Positions 1 through 11,067 of a stretch of DNA of 64,000 nt are shown in pieces (the stretch's first letter is position 1; each line of letters opens with the position of its first letter). The position numbers and the translations under genes are program-made. Source of the DNA: Gamarada debralockiae (lineage: Eukaryota; Ascomycota; Leotiomycetes; Helotiales; Hyphodiscaceae); NCBI GenBank assembly GCA_002803225.1, contig NXFV01000570.1, forward strand, positions 1-64,000, given 5' to 3'. A model generated the notes under the pieces. The model was not told the origin of the DNA. It worked only from the letters and a program-made list of their open reading frames with translations, and did no database searches.

Positions 1-1214
1 GTCTCAAAGAACATCAAAAATTAAGTACATTTGCTTTATTATCTATTTTGATCAGTTATGTTATAAAATGCCTTATTTTCTTATATTTATATGCTATACT
101 ATTAGTTTATATGGTATTAGCATACATATAATCAAGTAAAATTTTGTAAGATATTTTTTATATTTTAACTATACTAAGAAATAGAGGAAAAGGTTCTTTT
201 TTTTTTCTGATTATTTTTAATTTGGATTTTGTATGAGTGAAAATAATCGGATTATTCTAGAAAAATAATCAAGAAAAGTGTTTGATAAAAATAATCAAAA
301 TAATAATCAGAGAAATAATCAGGCTGATTATTTCTACCAGGGCCTAACATATTCGTTTTCGCTGTCGGTACCGCCGCCATGGTTCTCCGCGAAGTTCTCG
401 CCCTACGCTGCCGCGTTGGTCCTAGTTGGCCGTATTCGCATAACCCGCTTGGAGTTTCTAGCCAATCACATCTACTAGAAGAGTGCGCTGAAGGTAACCC
501 TTGCAGCCAGATTTTTAGATCCTCGTATGTTTTGGAGTACTCATACTACACTGGCCCGAGGAGGATCCCCCTCAAAACTGAATATGCACATCGATTACAG
601 TACTCATTGCTCTCTAGTTTGAGCTTTCTGATCAGCCCAGTACACGTCATGAAACCCCCCAAAGAGCAGCTCTTGGGCAGCGGTGAAGACCCAGCCTCTG
701 CCGTAACGCCGTTGAAATTTACCACGTGTATGTACCCGGTCTAAGATATTGTGGAGCAGCGAGCCGGAGGCTCATAAAATGCCACCCGGAGGCATGCACC
801 CACGCTACCCGTAAGGTTTCGGTCTCCTAGAAATCACCGCCGAGGATGAACGGAGTCACCTTGACTAAGCCCCGTCACTTTACTAAGCTCAGCCATTTAA
901 TGCACTCTCTAAAGTTACTGGTCTGGATTTGTTTTACCTGTTATTTGGGAGGCAAACCGCTTACTTTAAATAGGGGTCCTGAACCAGTTGAGCTCGGTGA
1001 ATTAGGCAGCCAATGCACAGCAGAAACAAGGGTCTAGCGTCAACCAGCGGAGCCCCCACCAAGACCACCTCGACTCTAAGAGCTCAATTAAAACGTTACT
1101 CTGGCGCTATCGTTGTAAATATTTAGAGCCGTTCTGTGGACAGCCCGCGGATTGTATTATTCAATTACTTCACAGCCAGCCTGCGGATGGTATTATTCAA
1201 TTCCTTCATAAACA
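1..1214. other. AT-rich then gene-free leader region
   Basis: The first ~230 bases are strongly AT-rich. From about 205 to 335 the heptamer AATAATC and its complement GATTATT recur about eight times, ending in a near-perfect palindrome at 313-333. Composition then changes sharply to ordinary GC content. Nothing between 340 and 1214 is convincing as coding; a short frame near 500-530 with a Leu-Asp-Pro-Arg motif could be a transposase relic but is too short to call. Confidence 0.5.
205..335. repeat. AATAATC-rich inverted/direct repeat cluster
   Basis: AATAATC occurs in direct and inverted orientation about eight times in 130 bases. The last pair forms a palindrome with 10-base arms around one G (313-333). 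It sits on the boundary between AT-rich sequence and normal sequence. This is what the terminus of a decayed transposable element can look like, but no transposase frame is visible inside the window, so the identity is inference. Confidence 0.45.
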
Positions 1215-3028
1215 ATGCCTGGAGAGCGCAAGCGTCGACATCATCAAAGATCTCGAAATGGTTGTATAACTTGTAAACAGGCATGTATTGAGCAGAACCC
1301 TTTGAGATTGGCAAACAAGTACTTACATGGAGTAGCGTCACATGCGCTGCGATGAAAGCAAACCATACTGGTAAAACATCCGATCCAATATACGATTCTC
1401 TGTGTCGCTCTTCTAACTCGGGGCAGTCGCAACTGTTTGAAAAGTGGCGGGAGCTGCGGGTACACTGGTGCTGAGCCCTCGAATGTCAACAGCCCAGCAA
1501 TAGAGCTCACGGAAGATCAAATACAAATGCAACAATGGAGTCCATCACCTTCTGAGAGTCCTCTATCAGCTACAAGAACTGATCCATTCGATTTGCTTGG
1601 AGTCACTCAGTGTCACGAGTCAAAGATGTTGTTCGACCACTGTGAGTTCAACTGTACTTCTTTACTTTTTCTTTGCTTCTCGTGTAATTATAGTTTGTTG
1701 TCGACATCACTGAGTTGGATCTGACATAATCTCAAGACGTCAATTATCGCGTCCTTACGCGAACGCCAATCAGGAGGAAACAGCCAGGAGGGGGATCCGC
1801 TGAGCTCGCAAGGAGTGACGAGGCTCTGATGCACTCAGCAATTCTCCTGGCAGCCAATCACTGGGTGCTTCTTGGTGGCAATCCAGCTGTTGTCTCATCA
1901 GCCCTCTATCACCACAAAGTTGAAGCCATCCGTATCATCAATGAGAGGTTAGGGGATCCCGCGAGGGCTGGACTTGTCGGTACAGTTGGAGCTGTTGCTG
2001 CTATGACACTTGCAGAGGTCAGTATAAGATCAGAATGCGTGACACCCGGATTAACTTGAACTTCTAATAGGTTAGCTGTGGGAGCACGGAAATTGCTACT
2101 CATCACTTGAATGGATTAGAGCATCTTTTGAAGTTAAGAGGGGTCTTGCACACCAAAAACATGAGTGGCCTTATCCATAGAATGATTCTTCTGCAAGTAC
2201 TCCCGCTTTTCAGCATTCGCTGCAATGGCCAATTAAGACTTGTCTGACAATTTTTACAGAGCAGATACACTGACCTCCTCCGCAACTAATTGCCAACCAC
2301 GATTCTCTGGGATTGTTTTCGGTGGCGAATCATCAAGACGACCCAGTACTTCCACCTTCAGATCCACATCAGATTTGACATCCATAAGTTCCATCCGCTC
2401 TGAAGACTCAGTCTTTGGGCCCCTCGGTTGTGTCGATTGGGAGATCACCCATATGTTCCATGATTTACAGTATCTCTCCGAGCAAGTTGCAGCGAGGGAC
2501 AGAGGCGAGCTTGCGGGGGATCCATTAGAACTTATGGACAGTATTTGTACGACTGAAAAGCATATAGACTTGTTGATCCACGAGAGAATCGAAAGGATAG
2601 ATACGAGTGAGCATTATATCGAGTTCGCGGCCGCCGTTCTGGAGAAAGGCAATACAATCCCGGTCGGCGCTTGTGCCCGCTCCGCCACCATTTATGTGTA
2701 CCTGTTTCTGCGCAGAATCCCCGTTCACAGCCCAGTGTTTGATTGGATGGTCGATACTGTGCAACAAGATATCGAGCGCACTGAAGAATGCATCCGCCAT
2801 GCTTATCCTCCCGAACTTTTATTCTGGCTTTTATTCGTTGCTGGTACAGCGTCCGTGGGGAAGCCTCAGAGGTCGTGGTTTCGGAGCAAATTGGCGAAGT
2901 ATCGGGGATTTCTCAAATTGAATAGTTGGAAAGGGGCGAAAGAAGTATTGGAAAAGCTGGCTTGGCTAGAGACTCCTGGAGAGTCGCTCGGCGGGTCTCT
3001 ATGGGAAGAGTTAGAAGGTCTCCGTTAA
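1215..3028 (+). CDS. Zn(II)2Cys6 transcription factor, Fungal_trans_2 type
   Basis: A fungal binuclear zinc cluster regulator of about 495 residues. Proposed exons are 1215-1280, 1336-1370, 1427-1641, 1737-2017, 2071-2196 and about 2260-3028. Joined, exons 1-3 give a complete C6 cluster: CITCKQRHMRCDESKPYC followed by RNCLKSGGSCGY. This only works if intron 1 (1281-1335) uses a GC donor (CAG/GCATGT). Later exons carry the acidic and hydrophobic helices typical of PF11951, including GLEHLLKLRG and, near the C-terminus, YPPELLFWLLFVAGTA and RSWF. Introns 2 to 4 have good branch and acceptor sites. At the last junction the obvious donor (CAA/gtactcc) and acceptor (acag/A) leave one base too many, so either another splice is used or there is a one-base frameshift. 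Target genes are unknown. Confidence 0.72.
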
Positions 3029-6000
3029 AGTTGTTTTGAAAATTGCGGATGATTTATATACCTACATAGCATGACGGAAATAATTCGAAGCGATGTTTCT
3101 CATGGCTGTGGATCATACTGGTCCATCGAGGGAAGTCCGTGAACTTGACTGCAACAACCAGACGGACTCGGAGAGCGATCTGGTGGTGGGCCAGATCGCA
3201 ATGTACCTTACTGTATTATCTTGCGTATAACTAAAGTACCCTTCAAGGTTTCCCATTCACAAAGAGTTTCCAGGCAGGAGTAGGCAGGACAACGAGTTGG
3301 ATATGAGTTACAGACAGTGACTTGGGTTGTTCTATGAAGGAATCCCGATCGCGTGTGAACAATTGACCTTGAACAGTTCGTCTGGCCTGGGTACTCGGCT
3401 GTGGATGCTGACTCCAGTTCTCAGGACTTCTATTTCAAAGTAGAGGAGGAGCAATTGAATAGCGATTAGAACCCATGACCAAACAGCCAGAAACTCTGAG
3501 ATTGAATTTGCCGGAAGAATGAGGGCGGAGAATTCAACCGAAATTAAGGGCCATTTTGCAAGCACAGAAATGGATTGCAATCATACTAGTAAATGAGACT
3601 ACAGAATGTCTCACAATTCAATGATATATGTCTAGAGAGAATCACTGGAATTTTCAGATTTTGGGAATAGGATGCTCTCTTCATAAGTTCCATCAGCATG
3701 CCGACTTCCGATGTCAGACAAGCGGAGTTTATGGAGGAAATGATGTGAGCCTTCCGTACTGACCGCAATTGCCCCAGAACCAGTGCTTCATTGGCGGGTG
3801 AACTAACCTTGAGCGTGAGGTTGCCTCACTTCCTGACAAGGTAGGTTCGCCATGGCTTTAACAATACGGTATGTGCAGCCCTACATGGCGTCAACTCTCG
3901 GACTTTGATTCGGTGTTTGAAACCACCAATAAACTCTTGGGACTTGGTTGGTCTGCACCACCATGCAAGAATTCGTATGTCCGACGACATAGCGGGCATT
4001 GGCTCATCCGCTGTTATGATAACGTTTACTGAACACTTCTCAATGCAACACAATTCGAAAAGTCGGGTTCGCCTTCGCCATCGTCATCGCTATCGGCCCA
4101 ACATGAATAGTTGGGTGAATTCATCTATAATTGTGACACTGGAAGAAATGCATGTGAATGCAGCAGCCCAGAACAGGAGCATCCGTGGAGTTAAGATTGA
4201 AATGATCCCTCTTCCCGCCAATCAGAAGAAGAAAAGAGCATATAAAATCGTGAATCCATTTTGCCTTCATCACATATGATCATAAGGCTGGTTTTCGACG
4301 CAAGGATTGATGTCATATTACTCGCTAGTCAGGGTAAGCGAGAGATGAAATTGAGGGCTGTCCAATTGGATCACCGTGTTGTATTCGTATACCAACAATG
4401 GGCCTCGGTCCTTGCAGTTTGATTAATAATTTAGTGGAAGCTCTTCCTCGAAGGCTTATTTTGTTTCTTAACGATGTTATGATGAGTATTTCATTTTGGA
4501 CCCGAGGAATGTATAGAGGGGAGAGCCGCTCGAGCGGAAGATCATTTTTGCCTCGGAGAAAAAGGAGACGCCGAAAGCGAGACTAGCCGAAATAGGGGAT
4601 TACAGTACAAAATGTTTGCAAGGTGTGCAGGCCAGCCGAGCGACCGTGTCACGTTTTTTGTGCTGACAGATAAGTCAATTGCTGACTGGTGATGAATCAT
4701 TCCCACCGCATTGACGAGCGGAATTGATCGAGTCCGATTGCATTACGGTGGCAAGTGCCAGGTCAGCCTTGCAATACCGATGCCAATGATGATCTTCATC
4801 TGGTATCACAGGCGTCAAAAAGCTGGGGCTGTCCCGCCACATGTCACAGGTCACCAGGACAACAGTGCACAACAAAATCCCCAGCCAGCTTTCTTAATTG
4901 GCATTAGTACTCGCTTACACGGTTCCTGCATATTCAGCCACTTCTGTTCAGGTAGGGCCGGTATTGTCGAATGGCACGAGGTGACGAGGCAATAGAAGAG
5001 ACATGATCTTCACCGCTCCAAGCCTTACGAAACCTGCGTCGTGTATGTCATGTAATGACTTTCTCAGCAGAGTCTGTGATATCACTCTTTTTGAGCTTCA
5101 TTGACCGTGGGCAGGCCGCGGTCCTGCTGAAACTCTTCAACCACAGAAGACCACTCCTCTGAAGAGGAAATGACCGGAAGTCATATTCGTGGATCTCTCG
5201 CTCAACAAGATCTCAAGGTGGCTGTCGGACAGTAGCCTGCAGCCATCCCCACAGTTGCATACGTGGATTTTGATGGTGGCCTTAGCTGATCATTCATTCT
5301 ATCACGTTAGACGATTGAGCGGGATTCTGGAACTTCTGGTCAAATTTGGGCCATTGGTGCTTCCAGCAGCTTTCCCAGGGCTCTCCCCCCAAGACCCAGC
5401 GAGCGGCCTCCTCGATTTCGACATGCGGTGAAACGTCTGCCCATACCATTTGAGGCACACGACTATCTTCGACCGACTTCGGCGGGTTGATATTCCCAGA
5501 ATCCGTGCTCCATCCCCCAGTTCGGATTCTATGGTCTGGTATTGGCCTCCATCAACAGAAGATGTCCCTTCTAAACTTCTCTCAGCCCGATGATCTCGAT
5601 AATAAGACATGGAAGTACCATAAGGTTGATACGAATATGAAGACGGAAGTGGCTGCTTCTAGGACAACAAACTCGGATTCTTCAATCTTCCGACGACCTC
5701 GAAGCTGATGACAGTCACTCGTCAGGACATGAAACTTGTTTCCACAGTCTGCGATACATAACTTCCAGTTTACGCTGAGCTCACGCTTTCGAGGTGCCCA
5801 AAGACGAATTCAACAACTTCAACGATTCTCTCGACCATGCGTCAAATTCTTCCGATCCTGCTTATTTCAATAAATTCATTCACACTATGGCTTCCTGGGC
5901 GAGTAGGAAGTGACAACGGGCTGATGTGACGACTTTCTGGAGCACGCCGGGCCTAGTAGTTCAGACGGAATGAAGGAAGCGTGCACCGACTCCACTGCAG

Positions 6001-6379
6001 GCACTATACTGGTTCCTCGGATACACCAGAAGTGCTATGGGTCACTTGACACACAGCAAGAAATTGGAATCTTGTATGAAAGAGATTGAATTTCAAAGCA
6101 AAGTACTCCCTGGAATGACTTTTCGATATGTCAAAATGCCCTGTCCCCTCTATGCGCAACAGCCTCGAAAAAGCACGATCCATGTGAGTACCTTCCCATG
6201 CCGAATAGAATCTTTCAGAGCGTTGAAGAATTTGCAGAACAATATCTAGCAAAGAACCCTAGTGCACTCGAGCCTCGATCTCCATGCCCATTGAGCCTCG
6301 AATAACAGTCCACGTGTAAATCCTTCATTCGCTCAGCGCGTTTGAACGATCCCACAGAATGATGTTCCAGGAAAGAGGA
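3029..6379. other. Intergenic, no supportable gene
   Basis: About 3.3 kb without a gene I can defend. Open frames are short, overlap on both strands and match nothing I recognise. Minus-strand fragments at 3332-3580 and 3826-4053, and a plus-strand fragment at 5790-5910 (reading EVPKDEFNNFNDSLDH), may be relics of decayed coding sequence, but no domain is recognisable. Confidence 0.5.
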
Positions 6380-6958
6380 TCAGACCTGGGGATATCCATC
6401 GTCATAGTACTGGTCATACTGCTGAATGGCGTAATAATCCTCCTCGCCAGGAGCCACCTGGTGGGTAAGCCATTGCTGGATCTGATTGCCACCGTCCTGC
6501 TCGACTTCACCTTCATCTTGGTGATACTCCTCTGCACCATTTCCATTCTCGAACTCCTCGTCATCACCGGTCTCCAACCTAACACGCTTCGCACCGCGTC
6601 CCTTCGTCTGCTTACCCTTCACACCATTGCTCTCTCCGACTTCCTCAACACTATCACTTTCCTCGGCCTCGACCTCTGCCTCAGCATCATCTTCATCATC
6701 GGCCTCGGAAGCCTTGCGCTTAGTAGCCTTCTTCGGTTTCAGAACTCCCTTCGTACCAGCCGTAGTCTTTTGAGCCGGCGCTTGAATGACCCTACCCATC
6801 TGTCTTTTCTGCAAGTTGTTCCATCTTGTGCGAGCAGAGCCAGCTCTGATGCCGAGGTCTTTGCCAATGCTTGCCCAGTCCAGCTTCGGGATGTCCATTT
6901 GGCTGATCATGGAGAAGAGCAGCTTGTAGTTCTCACTTTCGTTTGGCGGAGGAACCAT
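6380..6958 (-). CDS. Myb-like DNA-binding domain small nuclear protein
   Basis: A 192-residue single-exon protein beginning MVPPPNESENYKLLFSM. The first ~50 residues form a Myb/SANT-like helical unit with the phrases LDWASIGKDLGI and SARTRWNNLQKR. Short fungal proteins of this type carry such a unit at the N-terminus. The rest is low complexity: a basic stretch (LKPKKATKRKA), then a long acidic Glu/Asp run, a second basic patch (KGRGAKRVRLE, a plausible nuclear signal) and a Gln/Tyr-rich tail. The first in-frame ATG is at 6958. A nuclear DNA- or chromatin-binding role is inferred from the domain alone. The next gene upstream on the same strand has a related N-terminal unit, so the two may be old paralogues. 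Confidence 0.72.
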   Translation of the reverse strand: MVPPPNESENYKLLFSMISQMDIPKLDWASIGKDLGIRAGSARTRWNNLQKRQMGRVIQAPAQKTTAGTKGVLKPKKATKRKASEADDEDDAEAEVEAEESDSVEEVGESNGVKGKQTKGRGAKRVRLETGDDEEFENGNGAEEYHQDEGEVEQDGGNQIQQWLTHQVAPGEEDYYAIQQYDQYYDDGYPQV

Positions 6959-8600
6959 TGTGACTGTGTGTCGGATTGGGGAAGTCAATCGTTCAAAAGT
7001 GGTGTGTCAATACTTGTGAGGTGGAACTTGGGTCTTTCGAAGTCGAGGATGAAATTGGAAAGGCTGGTTTGATTTGAAAGATTGGAAGTTGCGGTGTTTT
7101 GAGTCGAGGGGTTGAGGCTTGGTAGGTTGATTTGATTTGAGAGATTGGAGGTTGAAGTGTTCGAGGTAAGGGGCTTAAACCAAGTGAGTTCAAAGTTGAA
7201 GCACATAAAGTAGTGAAGGTCGAGTGTTTCGAGTGTTTCGATGTCGAGAGGCCCAGGATTGAAAGGTTGATTTGATTTGAGAGATTCGGATATGTGATGT
7301 TCAATGTTGAGTCTTCGAATCGGTGAATTCAAAGTTGAAGTGCCGAAAGTTTGGATGTCGAGAGTTGACTCTTGAGACTTTTGAATTGCGAAATTCGAAG
7401 TGAAGGTTTAAGGATTTGAGACTTGCGACGTTCAAGACTGCGATGGCGAGAATTGTAACTTGAGAGTCGGAATCTTTGAGTGAAGAAGACGAATTTCGAG
7501 ATCGTACACAAGCAGAGCTTGAGATTCGATATTGAAGGGTTGTAATTGTATGACTTGAAGCTGTGGGCCTTGACTTGAGTCCTTCAAAGTCGAGAGTGAA
7601 TATGAAGACGAAGAGTGTCCGATTTTTGCGTTCAAGTCGTCGCCGTGGTAGTGTGATGGAGGATTGAGTTTAGGTGGAGAGTGATAGAAGTCGTGGTGTT
7701 TAAAGGAGCAGGTTGGGAGTTTGGAAGTTGAGCTTGAAAGTTTGAAGTAGTCAAGGTGAGGTTGGAAGGCTGAGGTTGGAAGGTTGAGGCTGGGAGGTTG
7801 GGGCTAGAAGGTTGGGCTAGTAGGTTTGAGTGTGTAAGGTTCAAGTATTAAAAGTTGACGTGCGAAGGTTGGGAAGTGGGAGTTTCAAGTATCAGAGGCT
7901 GAGCTGTGGAAATGCGGAGTGTCGAAAGTTGGAAGGTTGGAAATTATGTGTTTTCGTGTTACAAAGGGGAGGTTGATGAGTCTTCAGAGCGGTCCGGACA
8001 GAGGGATTTTGTAAGGCCGACTTCTACGCATCATTCCCTAGACCGAGGTTTTGGATTATTAAAGAAAAACTATTGCATCTCTATTCCAGCGTTTGGTTTC
8101 TGTTTTCGTGAATCTGCTCGTTGATTGGACACTAATACGACTGCAACCACGGGCTTCTTGAAATCACCTTGTTAAATGGCTTGAATCAATGGCATGAAAG
8201 CCGTTCTTATGGTGAAATTCTTTGGAATTGCAGAATCGTTGGCTAAACTGGCAGTTACGCACTGATTCTTGCAGGGAAGCCTTTCAAAAGAACGTTTCTG
8301 TGCGAAAGAACGCTGCTGCTTTCTAGTGAAAGAGCTCCCCAGCATGAGAGAACGTGAGAATCAACGATGAGCATCTAGGAAACTGTTCTCTGCAAGTTAA
8401 AGAAGCTATGCCCATCTAATGGTGAATCCGTACGACCACTTTGTAAGACCCAGCTCATGCCATTGGAAAAATCGAGCGATCCCTTCCATCGTGAATGTCG
8501 AGAAATCAAATACCCATCCCTTGCTCGACACACTCCATCGCAAATATATCCCATTTCCCTTCCCACTTCACGCGCATGTTGCACAGCTCGCTGATAGTCT
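6959..8600. other. Purine-rich repetitive leader and spacer
   Basis: On the minus strand this is the upstream region of the Myb-like gene and is strongly CT-rich (GA-rich as written). It contains degenerate copies of GGTTGATTTGATTTGAGAG near 7065, 7123 and 7264, and from 7730 to 7830 a GGAAGGTTGAG-type array. No credible coding sequence is present; open frames here are Ser/Thr/Pro low-complexity artefacts of the biased composition. Confidence 0.6.
7060..7300. repeat. Degenerate repeats of a ~19-base motif
   Basis: Three copies of a motif close to GGTTGATTTGATTTGAGAG, each followed by ATTGGA(A/G)GTTG or a similar tail, start near 7065, 7123 and 7264. Spacing is irregular (about 58 and 141 bases), so it is an interspersed local duplication more than a clean tandem array. 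Confidence 0.55.
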
Positions 8601-9245
8601 CTAAGCCTCCAGACCAAGACGCTCATAATCATCATCCACAATAACCCCAAACGTCGCCTTCTCAGCAGTCTTCCCCTTCGTCGGTCGAGCCTTCTTGGCA
8701 GGACGTGGAGTCTCAACGAGTAGCTCATCCTCTCCACCCTCAACCTTGTCCGTACCCACCGACGATGCATCTTCAGCCCAATCCCGCTTCTTGGTGATGT
8801 TATCCTTAGATTTTGCAGCTTCGACGTCCTTGACAGCCTTGGGCTTGAGCGGTTTGGTGGCTTTCTTGACTTTCTTCTCCTCTGGGGCGATGATGTGTTC
8901 CTCTTCACTTTCCTCGGTATCCTCCTCAATCTTGGCAACGGCTTCATTCTCCTCACTATCATCCTTCTCCTCACCCCCAGCAGCCTTCTTGCGCTTTCCC
9001 ATACCCTTAGCAGCTTTCGGCTTCGCAGGAGCTCTTCTCCGGGGAGCTTTCTTCACAGCATCACCCGCAGCAAGATCTTCACCTCCATCACCCGCACCCT
9101 CAGCCGGCGCCTTGACCTTGAACTTATCGAATTGTTTTCGCGCAGCGTCCGGGGCGAGTTCCTCCTCCATATGACTAACAACATCCTTCCAGAAAGCCGC
9201 ACCCTTGCCACTGACACCGCCATTAGCTCTGATGACTACCTTCAA
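8601..9245 (-). CDS. Myb-like, Lys/Glu-rich nuclear protein (5' end uncertain)
   Basis: An open frame of about 214 residues. It starts inside a Myb-like unit (LLKVVIRANGGVSGKGAAFW, then DAARKQFDKFK) and continues as a highly charged protein with basic blocks (KKAPRRRAPAKPKAAKG, GMGKRKK, KKVKKATKPLKPK) and acidic blocks, ending DDDYERLGLEA. The composition fits a nuclear, chromatin-associated protein; no enzymatic domain is visible. The frame has no ATG ahead of the conserved unit (the first in-frame ATG is in SHMEEELAP), so the real start must lie upstream, probably at 9473 (MATKNAKLTSEKDADLL) through splicing or a lost frame. The N-terminal unit is related to that of the Myb-like protein encoded just downstream. 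Confidence 0.62.
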   Translation of the reverse strand: MKVVIRANGGVSGKGAAFWKDVVSHMEEELAPDAARKQFDKFKVKAPAEGAGDGGEDLAAGDAVKKAPRRRAPAKPKAAKGMGKRKKAAGGEEKDDSEENEAVAKIEEDTEESEEEHIIAPEEKKVKKATKPLKPKAVKDVEAAKSKDNITKKRDWAEDASSVGTDKVEGGEDELLVETPRPAKKARPTKGKTAEKATFGVIVDDDYERLGLEA

Positions 9246-9473
9246 AAGACCAGCGTCCTCTCCCGGGTCGTGGATTTCGCATGTTTGGCGGCAGATGGCT
9301 TGAATTTGTCGAATTGTTTTCGCGCAGCGTCCGGGACGAGATCCTCGTCCAGGAAGTTAGCGACGTCCTCCAGAAGGCTGCGCATTTGCCGTTTACGCCG
9401 CCGTTGGCTTCATAACTGCCTTGAGGAGGTCAGCATCCTTCTCAGAGGTAAGCTTTGCGTTTTTGGTCGCCAT
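9246..9473 (-). pseudogene. Frame-shifted upstream copy of the Myb-like N-terminal unit
   Basis: From an ATG at 9473 the minus strand reads MATKNAKLTSEKDADLL then KAVMK. It continues, after single-base slips, as ANGGVNGKCAAFW, DVANFLDEDLVPDAARK and QFDKFK. These phrases repeat in order the start of the adjacent open frame (LLKVVIRANGGVSGKG and so on). The two copies are therefore a partial tandem duplication of the same ~45-residue unit, about 225 bases apart. The upstream copy has at least two frame breaks. It may still supply the start codon of the neighbouring gene by splicing, but I could not find a splice that keeps the frame. Confidence 0.6.
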
Positions 9474-10187
9474 TTTGGCGGTGGTTGAGATTGTTGGCGA
9501 AATTGTGCAGAGGTGCGTTTATGTTGTATGAGGTGAAATCTTTCGTGAGGTTTTGGTCAAGGATTGAGGGTGACCATCAGTCGAGATGGTTCAGATAGTC
9601 GACTAGGTTTAGGAAGTTGTGAAGAGTTACTTTAGCCTTGTGCGAAAGTGAAATGTTTCGTGAACCTCGTTGGCCCAGAATGGGAGGTGAGGAAAGGATC
9701 TGCAGGTTTGAATGAATTGTGTGAACGAGAAGTTCAAGTACGAGAAGAGCTGGTTCTCGAGGGTTCCAAGTCTTCAGTATCGCGAGTGTTTGGAAGAAGG
9801 CCTATTTCGGGGGAGCAAGAAGAATTTCTTGAGAAGCGAAAGGGGTCATACCGTGATAGACGACTTTGTCTTCGAAAGTGAATTACTTAGCGCAGAGGTA
9901 GCAGCAACGCAATCACTTAAAATGAAGCTGCAGTTTTTGATTCCTCGAGAGGTGTGTCACAGTTGAAATAAGGAGGGAAGACAGAGGCCCAAAAAGGGTG
10001 GGTCCAGTTGTAGATTCCGGATTATGGAATAGCTGATGAGGATCGAACTTCCAGATTCGAATTCCTAGACCAGGAGACTGGCATGATATCGTGAATTTGG
10101 CCTGCGCTATAAAACAAGCAGACGCACATACCCACCAATCTCATAAACTCCAAACACCATACCCTCATGTGCCCAAAAGCCGCGCTT
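9474..10187. other. Intergenic
   Basis: Roughly 0.7 kb between the Myb-like gene and the 3' end of NOP16. Short open frames only; no recognisable feature. Confidence 0.5.
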
Positions 10188-10960
10188 TTATGATGTATCT
10201 TGTCGTGCCTCAACAGCAACACTTCCACCCTCAGCCCTCCACTTCTCGACCCTTCTCCTAATATCCGGTTCCGTTTGCTGCATGGGATTCAACCTCCGAT
10301 CCCTCGCCATCTTCCCATAATCCTCACCCCAGCGCCCCACCAGTCGCTCAATCCACTCCCTTTCCCGCTCACTCTGTTTCCGCTTCGTCTTCTCCTTCCC
10401 CATGCTCGCCTGTTCCTCTAACTTCTTTATGATTTCGTTCTCCTCCATCCTATTTCCGTTCTCAAAGCCTTCAAACTCCTCCCCATCATCCTCGATGTCA
10501 TTCAACGGGTCGTTCAGAGGATTGGCTTTGCGATCTGAGTGGATTACCCGCAAGATCTTCCCCGTTTCCGGATCCCGCTCTACGTGGGCTTCTGTAGGTT
10601 CAATAGTCTTGGGAATGGCGTTCGAGATCGCAAGTTTGTTGGTAGTAGATGTCTTCGAGTCATGGTGGGAGTGGTGAGGGAGTTTCTCGATGCCGCCGGT
10701 TGCGCTGTTGAGGCGGGAAGTGAGCCCTAGACGGCGGTAGTTTTGGGTGAGTGTTTCTTTTTGATTCCTATCACATTGTTAGACAAGGACTTCCAAGTGA
10801 GAATTTGAGCCGGGAGGAGGGCAGAGCAGAAGGGCCAAGGGATGTACCAGTTTGCTGCAATGATGGGATTTCCGAGTGGATTGATCTTCTTTGACTTGGG
10901 ATTTTGTCGCACTTTTGCGATTGAAGACCTGTTCTTCTTTTTCTGGAGTTCGCGACCCAT
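10188..10960 (-). CDS. NOP16: Ribosome biogenesis protein NOP16
   Basis: NOP16 is a nucleolar factor of early 60S pre-ribosomes. Two exons, 10848-10960 and 10188-10767, encode 230 residues; the intron (10768-10847) has donor GTACAT, a CTAAC branch and acceptor ATAG. The protein starts MGRELQKKKNR, with the family's conserved N-terminus (KSKKINPLGNPIIAANW) and NYRRLGLTSRLN just after the intron. The middle has PTEAHVERDPETGKILRVIH. The C-terminal signature is WIERLVGRWGEDYGKMARD followed by NPMQQTEPDIRRRVEKW. Length and motif order match fungal NOP16. The intron splits the conserved Trp codon. Four CACGTG boxes lie about 110-160 bases upstream of the start. Confidence 0.93.
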
Positions 10961-11067
10961 GATTGCGGTGTTGACGGATTGTTGTTGGAGAATTGAGGCG
11001 CTTCTCTCCCCAAAAAGTTTCAAGCAGCACAAATTTCAAGTGGAAGAGCCTTTCTTATCTTATCAAT

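Noticed and set aside
3905..4279. 124-residue plus frame in the 3-6 kb gap
   Set aside because: Not recognisable; basic low-complexity phrase (RLRHRHRYR) and overlapping minus frames suggest chance.
6359..7072. 237-residue plus-strand open frame
   Set aside because: It is the antisense of the Myb-like gene; its Leu/Ile-rich content arises from the reverse complement of acidic codon runs.
8695..9488. Two long plus-strand open frames (159 and 197 residues)
   Set aside because: Antisense shadows of the Lys/Glu-rich gene; Ser/Ala/Pro low complexity.
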